Assembly: GCA_000828075.3 (NCBI GenBank) | Contig: JXCB02000023.1 | Coordinates: 248,001 to 312,000, forward strand | DNA length: 64,000 bases | Source: Tolypothrix campylonemoides VB511288 | GTDB taxonomy: Bacteria > Cyanobacteriota > Cyanobacteriia > Cyanobacteriales > Nostocaceae | Direction of reading: 5' to 3' | Shown: piece after piece, positions 33,418-42,255 of the stretch | How positions within the stretch are numbered: the first letter of the stretch is position 1 | How the letters are laid out: each line of letters begins with the position of its first letter | Program-made: the position numbers and the translations under genes | The notes under the pieces: model-generated | Database searches by the model: none | Seen by the model: only the letters and a program-made list of their open reading frames with translations | What the model was told of the DNA's origin: nothing

Positions 33418-33617
33418 AAGTGCCCTTTCTCCTTCAGATCATTCTTGAGCATTTCGCTTATAGGAGTTCGGCACCGTACCCGCTGATCGAGTAGCCGCAG
33501 CCATTCGCGGACGACTTCGCTTGTCAACTTGTACTTGCCTAACCGTAGGAGTGAGGCGATAAATTTCTTGAGTTTACGCGTCACCAATACATTGACTGTA
33601 GTGCGTTGGCAAGTCAC
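33414..33617 (-). CDS. Ribbon-helix-helix (ParD-like) protein
   Basis: A 67-residue protein: a beta strand (TVNVLVTRKLKKFI) and two helices (GKYKLTSEVVREWLRLLDQR), the pattern of CopG/ParD antitoxins that bind their own promoter. A ParE toxin would be expected next to it, but none is visible; the following gene is the hybrid kinase, whose ATG overlaps this stop (ATGA, 33414-33417). The start is a GTG at 33617; no better upstream ATG exists. It may be an orphan antitoxin turned local regulator of the kinase. The family call is fair; the role is speculation. Confidence 0.65.
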   Translation of the reverse strand: MTCQRTTVNVLVTRKLKKFIASLLRLGKYKLTSEVVREWLRLLDQRVRCRTPISEMLKNDLKEKGHL

Positions 33618-33932
33618 GTTGCGTTGTTGACCTTAGTATGGCAAAAATAGCCAATAATTTGCAACTACTATTATGGCATGAAAAATTTGTATCATGTAAG
33701 GACATTAGAAGCAGTGAATAATGCGTATTTATGTAGCATTATTCGCTACACAGCTTTCCCCTTTCATGCTTCAATGATTTATACCTATGGCAGTTTGTAT
33801 GAGCAGCAAAATATTAGAAAAACTAACGGTGTAATACCATTTCACGAAAAGCCTGATACAAATGATTGGTCTCTAATTCTTTCCCCCTGCTCCCTGCTCC
33901 CTCCCTGCCCCCTGCCTTATCCCAACAATTAT
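33618..33932. other. Intergenic region with tandem repeats
   Basis: About 315 bases. A CTGCTCCC-type tandem repeat (about 33887-33918) and a MITE right-end-like sequence (CGCCGACCTACTTA, 33932-33945, running into the next gene's 3' end). The 102-codon frame at 33678-33986 ends in these repeats and has no family. Confidence 0.55.
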
Positions 33933-34769
33933 TTACGCCGACCTACTTACTCCCCTCTCAACGTGTCCCTTAAGACTTTTCCTTAGGCTACGTTTGAGGA
34001 CAGAAACTGCTCCTACAGCTCCTAAAAGCAGTAGACTTATTGTTGAACTTGTTTCAGGAATAGCTTGCGCCCCAACCCCATCAATAAGTAGCCCTGAAAT
34101 AACTGTTGGTTCACCGACATCCACAACGCCAATACCTAAAGTGTATTCTCCATCAGTTGGTAAGGTGTAGGAAAAAGTTTTAAATCCTGTTTCTTCAAAA
34201 AAGTTGGTATTGGAACCGCTAGCTAAAAATGTTGTGGTGGTATCAGCTAATCGGAAGAATAAGTTTTGAGAGTTATTACTTAGGGTTGCAAAAGCAAAAT
34301 CATTAAAATCTGGATTGGCATTATTGCCTACCGACTCATTTGTGAGGAAGTTCCAAGAAAATGATAAATTTTGTCCTGCATTTGCTGTGAAGGTTTGCTT
34401 GATAGCTGAACCCTCTATTGCTTCTGTTAGAAAGTCATCTCCAAAGAATTGTGATACACCCAAAAATCCTTCCAAGGAATTCTCAGCAATACCAGTGATG
34501 TAAGTGGCAGGAGCTGCATTTCCTCCTCGAATTTCTCTTCCATTTCCATCAACACCTACTACTTCATTGAAAGCAGTTGATAGAAAAGCTTGAAAATTTC
34601 CTTCTACTGAGCCGCTGCTAAAAGCTGAGCTTTGTACTCTTGATTCACCTAATGTTTGCCAGTTCTCTAAGCCATTTTCAAAGTTACCATTGATAATTGC
34701 AGCTTCAGCGGTAGTAGGTAAGGCAAAACTTACCAAGATAGTAACAGCAGTCGAAAAAACTTTCTTCAT
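33933..34769 (-). CDS. PEP-CTERM-like exported protein
   Basis: A 278-residue exported protein. The ATG at 34769 has AAGGAG before it and opens a signal peptide ending TTAEA. The mature part starts IINGNFENGLENWQ, the beginning of a carbohydrate-binding-like beta-sandwich found in PEP-CTERM proteins. The C-terminus has IPETSS, a hydrophobic helix and a basic end (LKRSLRK), as in exosortase substrates, with PET in place of the full PEP. No exosortase is in the window. It is divergent from phoX and shares the region with the candidate Pho box. Confidence 0.8.
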   Translation of the reverse strand: MKKVFSTAVTILVSFALPTTAEAAIINGNFENGLENWQTLGESRVQSSAFSSGSVEGNFQAFLSTAFNEVVGVDGNGREIRGGNAAPATYITGIAENSLEGFLGVSQFFGDDFLTEAIEGSAIKQTFTANAGQNLSFSWNFLTNESVGNNANPDFNDFAFATLSNNSQNLFFRLADTTTTFLASGSNTNFFEETGFKTFSYTLPTDGEYTLGIGVVDVGEPTVISGLLIDGVGAQAIPETSSTISLLLLGAVGAVSVLKRSLRKSLKGHVERGVSRSA

Positions 34770-34890
34770 CGGTAACTCCTTAGTTTTTACTTTAAACTTT
34801 GAATGCTGCTGTTTTCTAAAGTATTTATAGGAATTTTTTGTAAACAATGTTCTTTTTATTTCTATATATCTTAAGTTAAATAATGTAAAA

Positions 34891-34920
34891 GTTAACATCA
34901 CGTTAAGTATTTCTTAAAAA
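34891..34920. promoter_or_regulatory. Candidate Pho box (three 8-mers at 11-bp spacing)
   Basis: GTTAACAT, GTTAAGTA and CTTAAAAA start at 34891, 34902 and 34913, exactly 11 bases apart. Cyanobacterial SphR/PhoB sites are 8-bp repeats near CTTAACCT with 3-bp spacers, the same period. The last unit is poor. It lies about 120 bases before the PEP-CTERM gene and 330 before phoX. Confidence 0.45.
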
Positions 34921-35157
34921 ATAAATAAGAAAAAGTAAAAATTAGAGTTTAGGACTTTTGAAGTATTTGACAAATATATCTACTGGATGATGTGTAAGAA
35001 AAAGCTATACCCACATATTTAGAAATCAAATTGATATTTTTTAGTACAAAAGGGTGATAAACTATCTTTGGCTCTACTAAGGAATAGGATTTTTTGAATG
35101 CTGATTAATCTCTGAATATTATTTAATTGATTAGCTAATAAGAACCAGAATATTGTC

Positions 35158-35232
35158 ATGTTTGCTGCTATTGATCTTAAGGAGATGAATAGCAAAAAAG
35201 ATTTTGAGGCTATTGATTTTAAGTATTTCTAA
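35158..35232 (+). CDS. Possible 24-residue leader peptide upstream of phoX
   Basis: ATG at 35158 opens a 24-codon frame ending TAA at 35230-35232, 15 bases before the phoX ATG. It contains an internal near-repeat, AAIDLK and EAIDFK, 14 codons apart. Its own ribosome site is weak. It could be a leader peptide, a small protein, or chance. Confidence 0.3.
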   Translation: MFAAIDLKEMNSKKDFEAIDFKYF

Positions 35233-35247
35233 TAACGAGGAAATTCA

Positions 35248-37692
35248 ATGTCCAAATTTACACGTAGGCAGCTACTAGCTTTCTTCGGAGCGAGTGCTGG
35301 TGCAACTGTGCTAGCTCCTGCTTTCGGGGATAAACTTTTTGGCAGTAATAAGACAATTGCTGCTGATGCAGTTGCACCCCTGAAATTTACGCCAGTGCGT
35401 TTGCCGCATCCCTTACCGATTTACACACAGCAAAAAAGCTATTTACCAACAGGAATTGAGCAGGGAAGTGTATTAGAACCCTCTGCAAATGCAAGCTTAA
35501 GTACTTACAACGTGCTTGATGACGTTGTGGTACCGCCAGAATATGAACGGTATGTGATTGTGCGTTGGGGCGATCGCGTCTTCCCCAACCAAGAAGATTA
35601 CTTCGGCTACAACAGCGACTACACCAGCTTTATTCCCGTCGATGGCAGAAACCCGAACGACGGCTATCTTTGGAACAATCACGAATACATCTCTTACCCA
35701 TTTTCTACGACTGTACCCGGTTTCTTAACTGACAGTGGTTTAGGAGGGTTCCCCACATCCTACCCCCTAGTTATTGGACGAAATTTACCAGAAGACAGAA
35801 CCAATATCGAAGTCTTGGGTGAATTTATGTACAACATCGGCGGTTCTGTGGTGAGGATTGCCCGCCCAGACCGCACTGGACGCTTTGCGGTTGTGCGTGA
35901 CCCCAAAAACCGACGCATCCACGGACTTTCTGGTTTAGGTATCAACGCTCAACGCAGTGATAATTATAAAAACGTGACTTCTTGGGGTTCTAGAAACTAC
36001 CAGAAAGGAGACGAAAATTATCTCATTGGCACAGGAGCTGCTGCTACCCAAGTCTTCAATCTCAGTTCTGATGGACTAGGTAACAAAATCATCGGTACAG
36101 GATTCAACTGTTCTGGTGGTACAACTCCTTGGGGAACCATCTTGACTGCTGAGGAGAACTTCCAAGCAAGTGCAAGTTCCTTCGTTGGAGTTCAAGAAAA
36201 TGTCAACCCCAATGGTACCCAGACAAGCTACATCGAAGGCACTACAGGAGCGGCATTTGGCTTAGTTGGTGAAAAATACGGCTATATGGTGGAACTCGAC
36301 CCAGCTGATCCTTCTTTCCGCCCTCGCAAACACACTGCTTTGGGTCGCTACCGTCATGAAAATATCGCTGTGCGTGCGGAATCTGGAAGACCATTAGTAG
36401 GCTACTTGGGTGATGACCGACGCGGAGGTCATACTTGGAAGTTTGTCAGTTCTGGTACAGTGACTTCTCCCACTGATAAAAACAACAGCCGTTTATTTGA
36501 AGACGGCACTTTGTATGTCGCTCGATACAACCCTGACGGTACGGGTGAATGGATTCCTCTAAACTTAAATACTCCCACCAATCCGATTCCACCATCAACT
36601 CTTGCCTCTGTGGAAGTTGCCGCATTGGGCAGGGCTTCTAGTGGTGGTAATACCCGTCTACCAAGGCGCAGTGGTATTGCAGGACAAACTGCAAATGGCG
36701 GGTCAATCACTGTCACAATCACGCAGGTTACTAACCAAACAACTGGGGCTGTGACTTCTTACGGCGAGGCTGAAGCTTTGCCTGGCTACCAAGGTAAGAA
36801 GCTGTCAGATTTCTACACTAGTCAGGGTGCAGTGCTGGTTGATGCCTTCTTGGCAGCCAATCTAGCTGGAGGAACACCGACTGCTCGTCCTGAAGATTTG
36901 GAAATCAACCCCAGAAATCCCAGAGAAGTCTTTATCGCCTACACAGACGGTGCGCCATCAGGAGATGGATATCCGGATTCTCGAATCTTTGTTGTATCCA
37001 AGTACAGTGCTGCTGTCAACGCCGCGCAACCTTCAGGCGAACTTTTTAAGATTATCGAAGATAGCCAAGATAGCACAGGGACAACCTTCCGTTGGGAGCG
37101 ATTTGCTAAAGGTGGAGAAGCTGCGGCAGAACCTGGAAATGGCTTTGCTAACGTAGATAACTTAGCATTTGATAGCCAGGGTAACATTTGGGGCGTCACT
37201 GATATGTCCACTGAAGCTCACAATGGTTTCACCACAGGTGCTAACCCAGAACCTTTACGGATAGACCATAGGGTAGTGGGTGCTAACGCACCTAGTGCCG
37301 ATGATTCTAATTTCAATGTCAGGACTTCTGACCTGATTGGAGTTTTTGGCAATAACTGGCTGTTCTTCATTCCTACTAGTGGTCCTGATGCTGGGGAAGT
37401 TGTCCCTTTTGCTTATGGACCACCGCGCTGCGAGTTAACTGGACCTACTTTCGTCGGGGATACGCTGATTATTTCTGTGCAGCACCCTGGTGAAGAAGTT
37501 CCATTCACCCCTCAGCAAACCCTGAGCCGCGAGATTGAGATATTGAACTTGGATGGTACCTTGTTCACTCAACAACGCAGTGTACCACGTGGTAGTAACT
37601 GGCCGAGTAATATTGAGGGCAATTCTGAGGGACCACCACTTCCTTGCGTGATTGGAATTCGACGCAAAGAGTCTAGTGGTCGGTTTGTCTGA
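35248..37692 (+). CDS. phoX: PhoX-type alkaline phosphatase (DUF839)
   Basis: An 814-residue secreted phosphatase. It starts with a Tat signal (FTRRQLLAFFGASAGA). The body matches PhoX: VIVRWGDRVFP, WNNHEYISYPF, FNCSGGTTPWGTILTAEENFQ (split by family-conserved Cys and Glu), GRYRHENIAV, DDRRGGHTWKFVS and the C-terminal CELTGPTFVGDTL. PhoX folds as a beta-propeller with Ca and Fe and releases phosphate from organic esters outside the cytoplasmic membrane; Tat export fits cofactor loading before export. A GAGG site precedes the ATG. A Pho-box-like repeat lies upstream. Confidence 0.9.
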   Translation: MSKFTRRQLLAFFGASAGATVLAPAFGDKLFGSNKTIAADAVAPLKFTPVRLPHPLPIYTQQKSYLPTGIEQGSVLEPSANASLSTYNVLDDVVVPPEYERYVIVRWGDRVFPNQEDYFGYNSDYTSFIPVDGRNPNDGYLWNNHEYISYPFSTTVPGFLTDSGLGGFPTSYPLVIGRNLPEDRTNIEVLGEFMYNIGGSVVRIARPDRTGRFAVVRDPKNRRIHGLSGLGINAQRSDNYKNVTSWGSRNYQKGDENYLIGTGAAATQVFNLSSDGLGNKIIGTGFNCSGGTTPWGTILTAEENFQASASSFVGVQENVNPNGTQTSYIEGTTGAAFGLVGEKYGYMVELDPADPSFRPRKHTALGRYRHENIAVRAESGRPLVGYLGDDRRGGHTWKFVSSGTVTSPTDKNNSRLFEDGTLYVARYNPDGTGEWIPLNLNTPTNPIPPSTLASVEVAALGRASSGGNTRLPRRSGIAGQTANGGSITVTITQVTNQTTGAVTSYGEAEALPGYQGKKLSDFYTSQGAVLVDAFLAANLAGGTPTARPEDLEINPRNPREVFIAYTDGAPSGDGYPDSRIFVVSKYSAAVNAAQPSGELFKIIEDSQDSTGTTFRWERFAKGGEAAAEPGNGFANVDNLAFDSQGNIWGVTDMSTEAHNGFTTGANPEPLRIDHRVVGANAPSADDSNFNVRTSDLIGVFGNNWLFFIPTSGPDAGEVVPFAYGPPRCELTGPTFVGDTLIISVQHPGEEVPFTPQQTLSREIEILNLDGTLFTQQRSVPRGSNWPSNIEGNSEGPPLPCVIGIRRKESSGRFV

Positions 37693-37769
37693 TAAAATAC
37701 AGCGCTTTTTATCAGAAAAATTGGGTTTGAAACCTGGGAGCATCCCAATTTTACACACTTGCCATTGTG

Positions 37770-37867
37770 CCCTCACCCCCAACCCCTCTCCCAAATGGGG
37801 AGAGGGGAGTCAAGTCCTACTCTTATTCCCCTTATAAAGAGCGGGAGAAGGGGTTAGGGGATGAGGG
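37770..37867. mobile_element. MITE-like inverted repeat
   Basis: CCCTCACCCCCAACCCCTCT on the left is an imperfect inverse of GAAGGGGTTAGGGGATGAGGG on the right, with smaller hairpins between. The same GGGGTTGGGG family is found inside the ATPase gene at 20474-20552 and at 12976-13025. Confidence 0.6.
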
Positions 37868-38002
37868 TAAGTGAGTAAGCGGTTTTGGGAGTTGTGGTTT
37901 CGAGCAATGGCTAGCACTTGGCGCGTTATCTCCTTTTAAAGAATCCTCGCCCTTCGTTTGGCGGCGGAGTGTCAATTAAATAAACTACAAACGACATGGT
38001 AG

Positions 38003-38027
38003 GGGCACAAAGCATTGCTTTGTGCCC
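38003..38027. repeat. 25-nt hairpin repeat
   Basis: GGGCACAAAGCA and TGCTTTGTGCCC flank one T. It shares its GTAGGGGCAC core and the flanking ACAAACGACA with the palindrome at 45614-45641. Confidence 0.6.
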
Positions 38028-38094
38028 GCTTCATTAAGGGGCTGAAAAACTTATCTTAAATTAAGATTTATTAAGTGAAGGCAAAGAGTTAACT

Positions 38095-39603
38095 ATGACT
38101 ACTGAGACTATGCTGCAAGAAAATATCGATAAGATGAGTAAGATGAGTTCGTCAGCGAGCTTAACTAACGAGCAATTGCAGACAGAGGAAGGAACATTCC
38201 AATGGACAAAGCAGTGGTATCCTGTAGCTGCGGTAGAATTTCTTGACCCTAAACGACCCCATGCCATGCAATTGCTGGGCAAGGATATTGTTTTGTGGCG
38301 TGATGGCTCTGGTAAATGGCGTTGCTTTGAAGACTTTTGTCCCCATCGACTAGTCCCGCTTTCTGAAGGTCGAGTTGAATCAGATGGTACACTTTTATGT
38401 GCCTACCATGCTTGGCGCTTTGATGCTCAAGGAAACTGTGTCAGTATGCCGCAGTCTAAAGATGAACAGACTGCGGCTAAACACTGTGAGAGCCAGAAAT
38501 CCTGTGCAGTTGTGTATCCTACCCAAGAACGTCAAGGGCTATTGTGGGTATGGGCTTCCTCAGGTGAGCAAGCCAAGGTAGAAAGCCAATTGGTGACACC
38601 ACGCATCGTTCCAGAACTAGAAGATCACTCAGGTAGAGTAGTGAAGTCGTTTTGGAATTTCCGCGATTTGCCCTATGGATGGGAGTATTTTATGGAAAAT
38701 GTTTCAGATCCTGCCCATGTACCTGTTTCCCATCACGGTATTACAGGCGATCGCTACAAAGATGCCAAGTACTACGACATGATTCGCGTGCGGCAGATAT
38801 CTACTCAAGAAGGGTTCGCCTTTGAAATTCAACCCACACAAGGCAACATAGTAGAGGCAATTCATGACTTTCAACCGCCCTGTTACATGAGAATTGCCAC
38901 CACCTCTAAAGATGGTGGGCAGTTAATTCTGGTTTTGTATGCTACTCCAACTCGTCCTGGCTGGTGTCGTCATATTGGTTGCCAGGTGTTCGTTAAAAAT
39001 CAACAAGGCAAGAAACCTCAAGGTTTGTCTTTCTTTGGGCTACCACTGCCAACTTGGTTAGGTCATGTGTTAGCATCTCTATTCCTACACCAGGATATGG
39101 TATTTCTGCATTACCAAGAAAAAATTATTGCCTACAGGAGAAAGGGTAAATGGCTGAATGCTGTATTTACACCAAATCCTCAAGACAAGATGGTAATCAC
39201 ATTTCGTCAATGGCTAGAGAAGCGCGCTGGCGGTGGTATCCCTTGGGTAGAAGGATGTAGTCATGATGTACCTTCAGCAGAAAAAGACAAACAGAAACTC
39301 TTTGATGTCTGGACAACTCATACTCAGCACTGTACAGTTTGCCAAAATGCCTTAAAAAACATCAATCGCCTCACTGCGTTGGCTTACGTAGCTGCTGCTG
39401 CGTGCTTGTTTGTGGCAGTGATTTTGGATGCCAGAACAGTAGCGGTGCAAGTTGCTTCAGGTACATCTATATTCACAGTTCCTGCAACAGGATTTTGGTT
39501 AACGCTTGCGGGTGGCATCTTGTTTGCAGTGATAGGATATCAGCTAAAAAAGTTCAGCCGACTATTCTATACCTATGAGTTTGAACACGCTCGTAATGAC
39601 TAA
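38095..39603 (+). CDS. PaO-like Rieske oxygenase
   Basis: A 502-residue Rieske non-haem iron oxygenase. The [2Fe-2S] ligands are CPH (82-84) and CAYH (102-105). The mononuclear iron site is NVSDPAHVPVSHH with Asp205, His208 and His213. The C-terminal half has a CTVC pair (about 411-414) and two membrane helices near the end, as in pheophorbide a oxygenase, Tic55 and chlorophyllide a oxygenase relatives, where the CxxC links activity to thioredoxin. The substrate is likely a chlorophyll breakdown product or another hydrophobic molecule. It is monocistronic, with glutamate dehydrogenase well downstream. Confidence 0.88.
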   Translation: MTTETMLQENIDKMSKMSSSASLTNEQLQTEEGTFQWTKQWYPVAAVEFLDPKRPHAMQLLGKDIVLWRDGSGKWRCFEDFCPHRLVPLSEGRVESDGTLLCAYHAWRFDAQGNCVSMPQSKDEQTAAKHCESQKSCAVVYPTQERQGLLWVWASSGEQAKVESQLVTPRIVPELEDHSGRVVKSFWNFRDLPYGWEYFMENVSDPAHVPVSHHGITGDRYKDAKYYDMIRVRQISTQEGFAFEIQPTQGNIVEAIHDFQPPCYMRIATTSKDGGQLILVLYATPTRPGWCRHIGCQVFVKNQQGKKPQGLSFFGLPLPTWLGHVLASLFLHQDMVFLHYQEKIIAYRRKGKWLNAVFTPNPQDKMVITFRQWLEKRAGGGIPWVEGCSHDVPSAEKDKQKLFDVWTTHTQHCTVCQNALKNINRLTALAYVAAAACLFVAVILDARTVAVQVASGTSIFTVPATGFWLTLAGGILFAVIGYQLKKFSRLFYTYEFEHARND

Positions 39604-39865
39604 CGCTGTGTATCTGTCGCATTCTTTTTTCAAATTGATATAAGCTCCCATTTCTGCAAGTAGCTGCGGGTAATGTCTGCCATTGAGGAGACATACCCAG
39701 CCAGAAACTTGCTTATTTTTTTTACTCCTTTCCCGCCAGAGGAATACCTATTTTTTAACCGCAGAGGCGCAGAGGACACAGAGAGAAGAGTAAATCATTA
39801 TAGGTACATCTTAGACCGGGAAGGGAGTAGCTTGCCATGATGTTCTCAGCTTTACCGAAGAAGAA

Positions 39866-39900
39866 CTCAGGAGTCAGGAGTCAGGAGTCAGAATGACTCC
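39866..39900. repeat. CAGGAGT short tandem repeats
   Basis: CAGGAGT is repeated three times and followed by AGAATGACTCC, an inverse of part of the unit, so a small hairpin can form. Typical STRR of heterocystous cyanobacteria. Confidence 0.65.
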
Positions 39901-39928
39901 TGTACGACTGGCGGATGAGTTGAGGTTT

Positions 39929-39955
39929 AAAGCCCCTACTTTCAAGTATGGAGGA
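39929..39955. repeat. IS200/IS605-like hairpin with extrahelical T
   Basis: AAGCCCCTACTT, loop TC, AAGTA-T-GGAGG. The stem has one unpaired T on the 3' side and a mismatch near its base. Confidence 0.6.
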
Positions 39956-39980
39956 ATAAAAATGCGAAGCACTTTACTTG

Positions 39981-40010
39981 AAACCCCTGACTTCAGGCAT
40001 GGGGTATTCT
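39981..40010. repeat. IS200/IS605-like hairpin with extrahelical T
   Basis: CCCCTGAC pairs with GGCA-T-GGGG (39984-40004) with T40000 unpaired and one A-G mismatch. It lies 30 bases after the copy at 39929. Confidence 0.6.
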
Positions 40011-40228
40011 GACTCCTTAATTCTGAATTCTGACTCCTTTTCATATTTTTGGAACACCAGAAACGCAAAGCAAAAATAAAACTGTAACGAAATTTACAAA
40101 ATTCCTATTTTTTTTGAGAAAAAAGGCTACGCTAGGCATACACATCTAGTTCGCGAAGATACCGCGAATAGAAAAAACTCTATACTTTCATAGTCTTCGC
40201 GCAAAGACCGCGAAGAGGAGAAAATCTT

Positions 40229-41518
40229 ATGCTTTCATCGTCTGTTCGATCACTGGAGGCTCCAACTCCTGCGCATATTTGCCCATATGACCAAGCCTGT
40301 AGTTACCTAGAACAAGCGGCAAAAGAATTGAAGCTAGACCAAGGTCTTTTGGAGGTTCTAAGTCATCCGCGCAAGGTAGTCACAGTTTCCATTCCCGTAA
40401 AGCGGGATGATGGAGAAGTGCAGGTTCTGGCTGGACATCGGGTGCAGCACTGCGATATTTTAGGTCCCTATAAGGGTGGCATTCGATACCATCCGGCGGT
40501 GACATTGCGCGAAGTCTCAGCCCTGGCAATGCTAATGACCTGGAAATGTGCGCTCTTGGGTATTCCCTACGGTGGTGCTAAGGGAGGCATTGCTTTAGAC
40601 CCGAAGCGCTACAGCGTTGGCGAACTAGAACGGATTACCCGTCGTTACACTAGTGAGTTGATTAAAGATATCGGTCCTTCGATAGATATTCCAGCACCAG
40701 ATATGGGGACTTCTGCCCGTGAGATGGCTTGGATGATGGACACATATTCTGTGAATGTCGGTCATGCTGTCCCTGGGGTTGTTACTGGTAAGCCAATTTC
40801 GATAGGTGGTTCGCGGGGACGAGAAATGGCAACCGGACGCGGTACAATGTTTATTGTCCGCGAGGCGTTAGCAGACAAAGGTCAGTCATTGGTGGGAGCC
40901 AGAATAGCCATCCAGGGTTTCGGGAATGTAGGGAGTGCAGCGGCTTTATTGCTACACCAAGCAGGAGCGAAAGTGATAGCTGTCTCGACAGGTTCTGGGG
41001 GAATCTTTTGTGAAGATGGTCTCGATATTCTTGCCTTGAAAGCTTATGCTGCCGAAAATCGTAAGAGTATTGTTGGATTCGGGCAAGCAACCCCAATTAG
41101 TAACGCAGACTTACTGACTTTGCCTTGCGATGTTTTGATTCCCGCAGCTTTGGAGAACCAAATAACTGAGGACAATGCGAATCAAGTGCAAGCAAAGATT
41201 ATAGCAGAGGCGGCTAATGGTCCAGTCACTCTCCTGGCAAACCAGACGCTAGAGGCAAGGGGTATAACGGTTTTACCAGACATCTTGGCAAATGCTGGTG
41301 GTGTCGTTGTGAGTTATCTGGAGTGGGTGCAGGCTCTTTCCTACATATTTTGGGATGAGGAGCGCGTTAATAAAGAATTGGAACACTTAATGGTGCAAGC
41401 ATATCGGCAAGTTATTCAACAATCTCAGATACGCCAAATTCCCCTTAGGTTAGCAGCTTATACGCTAGGGGTTGGTCGTGTTGCTCAAGCGTTGAGCGAT
41501 CGCGGTCTTTATCCTTAA
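40229..41518 (+). CDS. gdhA: Glu/Leu/Phe/Val-type dehydrogenase, probable glutamate dehydrogenase
   Basis: A 429-residue dehydrogenase that interconverts glutamate and 2-oxoglutarate plus ammonium. Substrate residues are in GPYKGGIRYHP (Lys82) and MTWKCALLGIPYGGAKGG (Lys106 and catalytic Lys118), with Asp158 in DIPAPDMGT. The Rossmann motif is GFGNVG (230-235). The length fits the hexameric NAD(P)-dependent family. The cyanobacterial main ammonium route is GS-GOGAT, so this enzyme may serve catabolism or high ammonium. Coenzyme choice cannot be read with certainty. Confidence 0.93.
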   Translation: MLSSSVRSLEAPTPAHICPYDQACSYLEQAAKELKLDQGLLEVLSHPRKVVTVSIPVKRDDGEVQVLAGHRVQHCDILGPYKGGIRYHPAVTLREVSALAMLMTWKCALLGIPYGGAKGGIALDPKRYSVGELERITRRYTSELIKDIGPSIDIPAPDMGTSAREMAWMMDTYSVNVGHAVPGVVTGKPISIGGSRGREMATGRGTMFIVREALADKGQSLVGARIAIQGFGNVGSAAALLLHQAGAKVIAVSTGSGGIFCEDGLDILALKAYAAENRKSIVGFGQATPISNADLLTLPCDVLIPAALENQITEDNANQVQAKIIAEAANGPVTLLANQTLEARGITVLPDILANAGGVVVSYLEWVQALSYIFWDEERVNKELEHLMVQAYRQVIQQSQIRQIPLRLAAYTLGVGRVAQALSDRGLYP

Positions 41519-42255
41519 AACCAGAATCTAGAAAAGTGTAAAAGGTTTAAAAGGTTGGACGCAAGCCCCTACAGTTATGTATGGGGATAAGTCCGACCTC
41601 TCACATCAAGTGTCTTTTCTCTTTAATTATTTTCTTTGATGAAGAATTTTAGATTGCATGAGTATGAGGTGGGGTGAAACGAGAATTGTGGGCAAGTATA
41701 AAGGCATGATGTAACCTAATGACAAGGTTTTCAGCTTAAGTTGACACATATGCACCGCCCACTGCTTACTACAAATTAAGTGTGATCTGCATCAAAGCAG
41801 TAGCGCTGAGTGCAAAGCACACGCTCCGCATTCCCCCTTGACGTGCACTTGCGCTTACGCGATCGCCACAGCTGATCATGAATTTGAAGCTGGCGATCGC
41901 CTAGCGCCTCTACTTTCTCGATACAAACAGGAGCCTACAAACATCAGGAAAAGCGACAAACTAAGCACAAATACTCAAAACAAACTTGATTTCTTCAACA
42001 ATACCTTGCCGGTGTACGAAAAGTGGACATTGTGGTGAAGTTCATGTGAAAATAGTATATTTTTTTCATGAAGAATTGACATTAAGTCTACCAGAAATAC
42101 TGTTAGCTATGCTTTAATCTACCTTGGGAAATTTTCTCTGATAGATATTATTGGCTCAGAGTTTCCATTCCACGAGATTAGTTTTAAAGAATGCGGGTGC
42201 AGGCTTTAACAACTTCGTCATTAATTGCAGAGAAAGTAATTTGAGAGGTTATTTA
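41519..42255. other. Intergenic region upstream of the PEP-CTERM paralogues
   Basis: About 740 bases. An IS200/IS605-like hairpin (41556-41594), a HIP1-rich stretch (about 41858-41905), then about 330 bases that are repeated at 43372-43714 before the second paralogue (shared CGATACAAACAGGAGCCTAC). The 66-codon frame at 41838-42038 is not credible. Confidence 0.6.
41556..41594. repeat. IS200/IS605-like hairpin, most complete copy
   Basis: CCCCTACA, loop GTTA, TGTA-T-GGGG with T41582 unpaired, and outer GGAC/GTCC pairs at 41557-41560 and 41590-41593. This is the best example of the family in the window. Confidence 0.65.

Larger units (their letters stand above)
34770..35247. other. Divergent region between PEP-CTERM gene and phoX
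   Basis: About 480 AT-rich bases. It holds a three-unit Pho-box-like repeat (34891-34920) and a 24-codon leader ORF (35158-35232). Otherwise no gene. Confidence 0.6.
37693..38094. other. Intergenic region with palindromes
   Basis: About 400 bases after phoX with a MITE-like inverted repeat (37770-37867) and a 25-nt hairpin (38003-38027). Either could end phoX transcription. No gene seen. Confidence 0.6.
39604..40228. other. Intergenic region with IS-like hairpins and tandem repeats
   Basis: About 625 bases. AACCGCAGAGGCGCAGAGG element (about 39758-39784), CAGGAGT tandem repeats with an inverse copy (39866-39900), two IS200/IS605-like hairpins (39929-39955, 39981-40010) and a CTTCGCG/CGCGAAG repeat pair near 40193-40215 just before gdhA. 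No gene seen. Confidence 0.6.

Noticed and set aside
33678-33986. 102-codon plus-strand frame before the PEP-CTERM gene
   Set aside because: The C-terminal third is translated short tandem repeats, there is no ribosome site, and it overlaps the 3' end of a convergent real gene.
41838-42038. 66-codon frame before the PEP-CTERM paralogues
   Set aside because: The start is inside HIP1-rich spacer DNA, and the duplicated counterpart upstream of paralogue 2 does not keep the frame.
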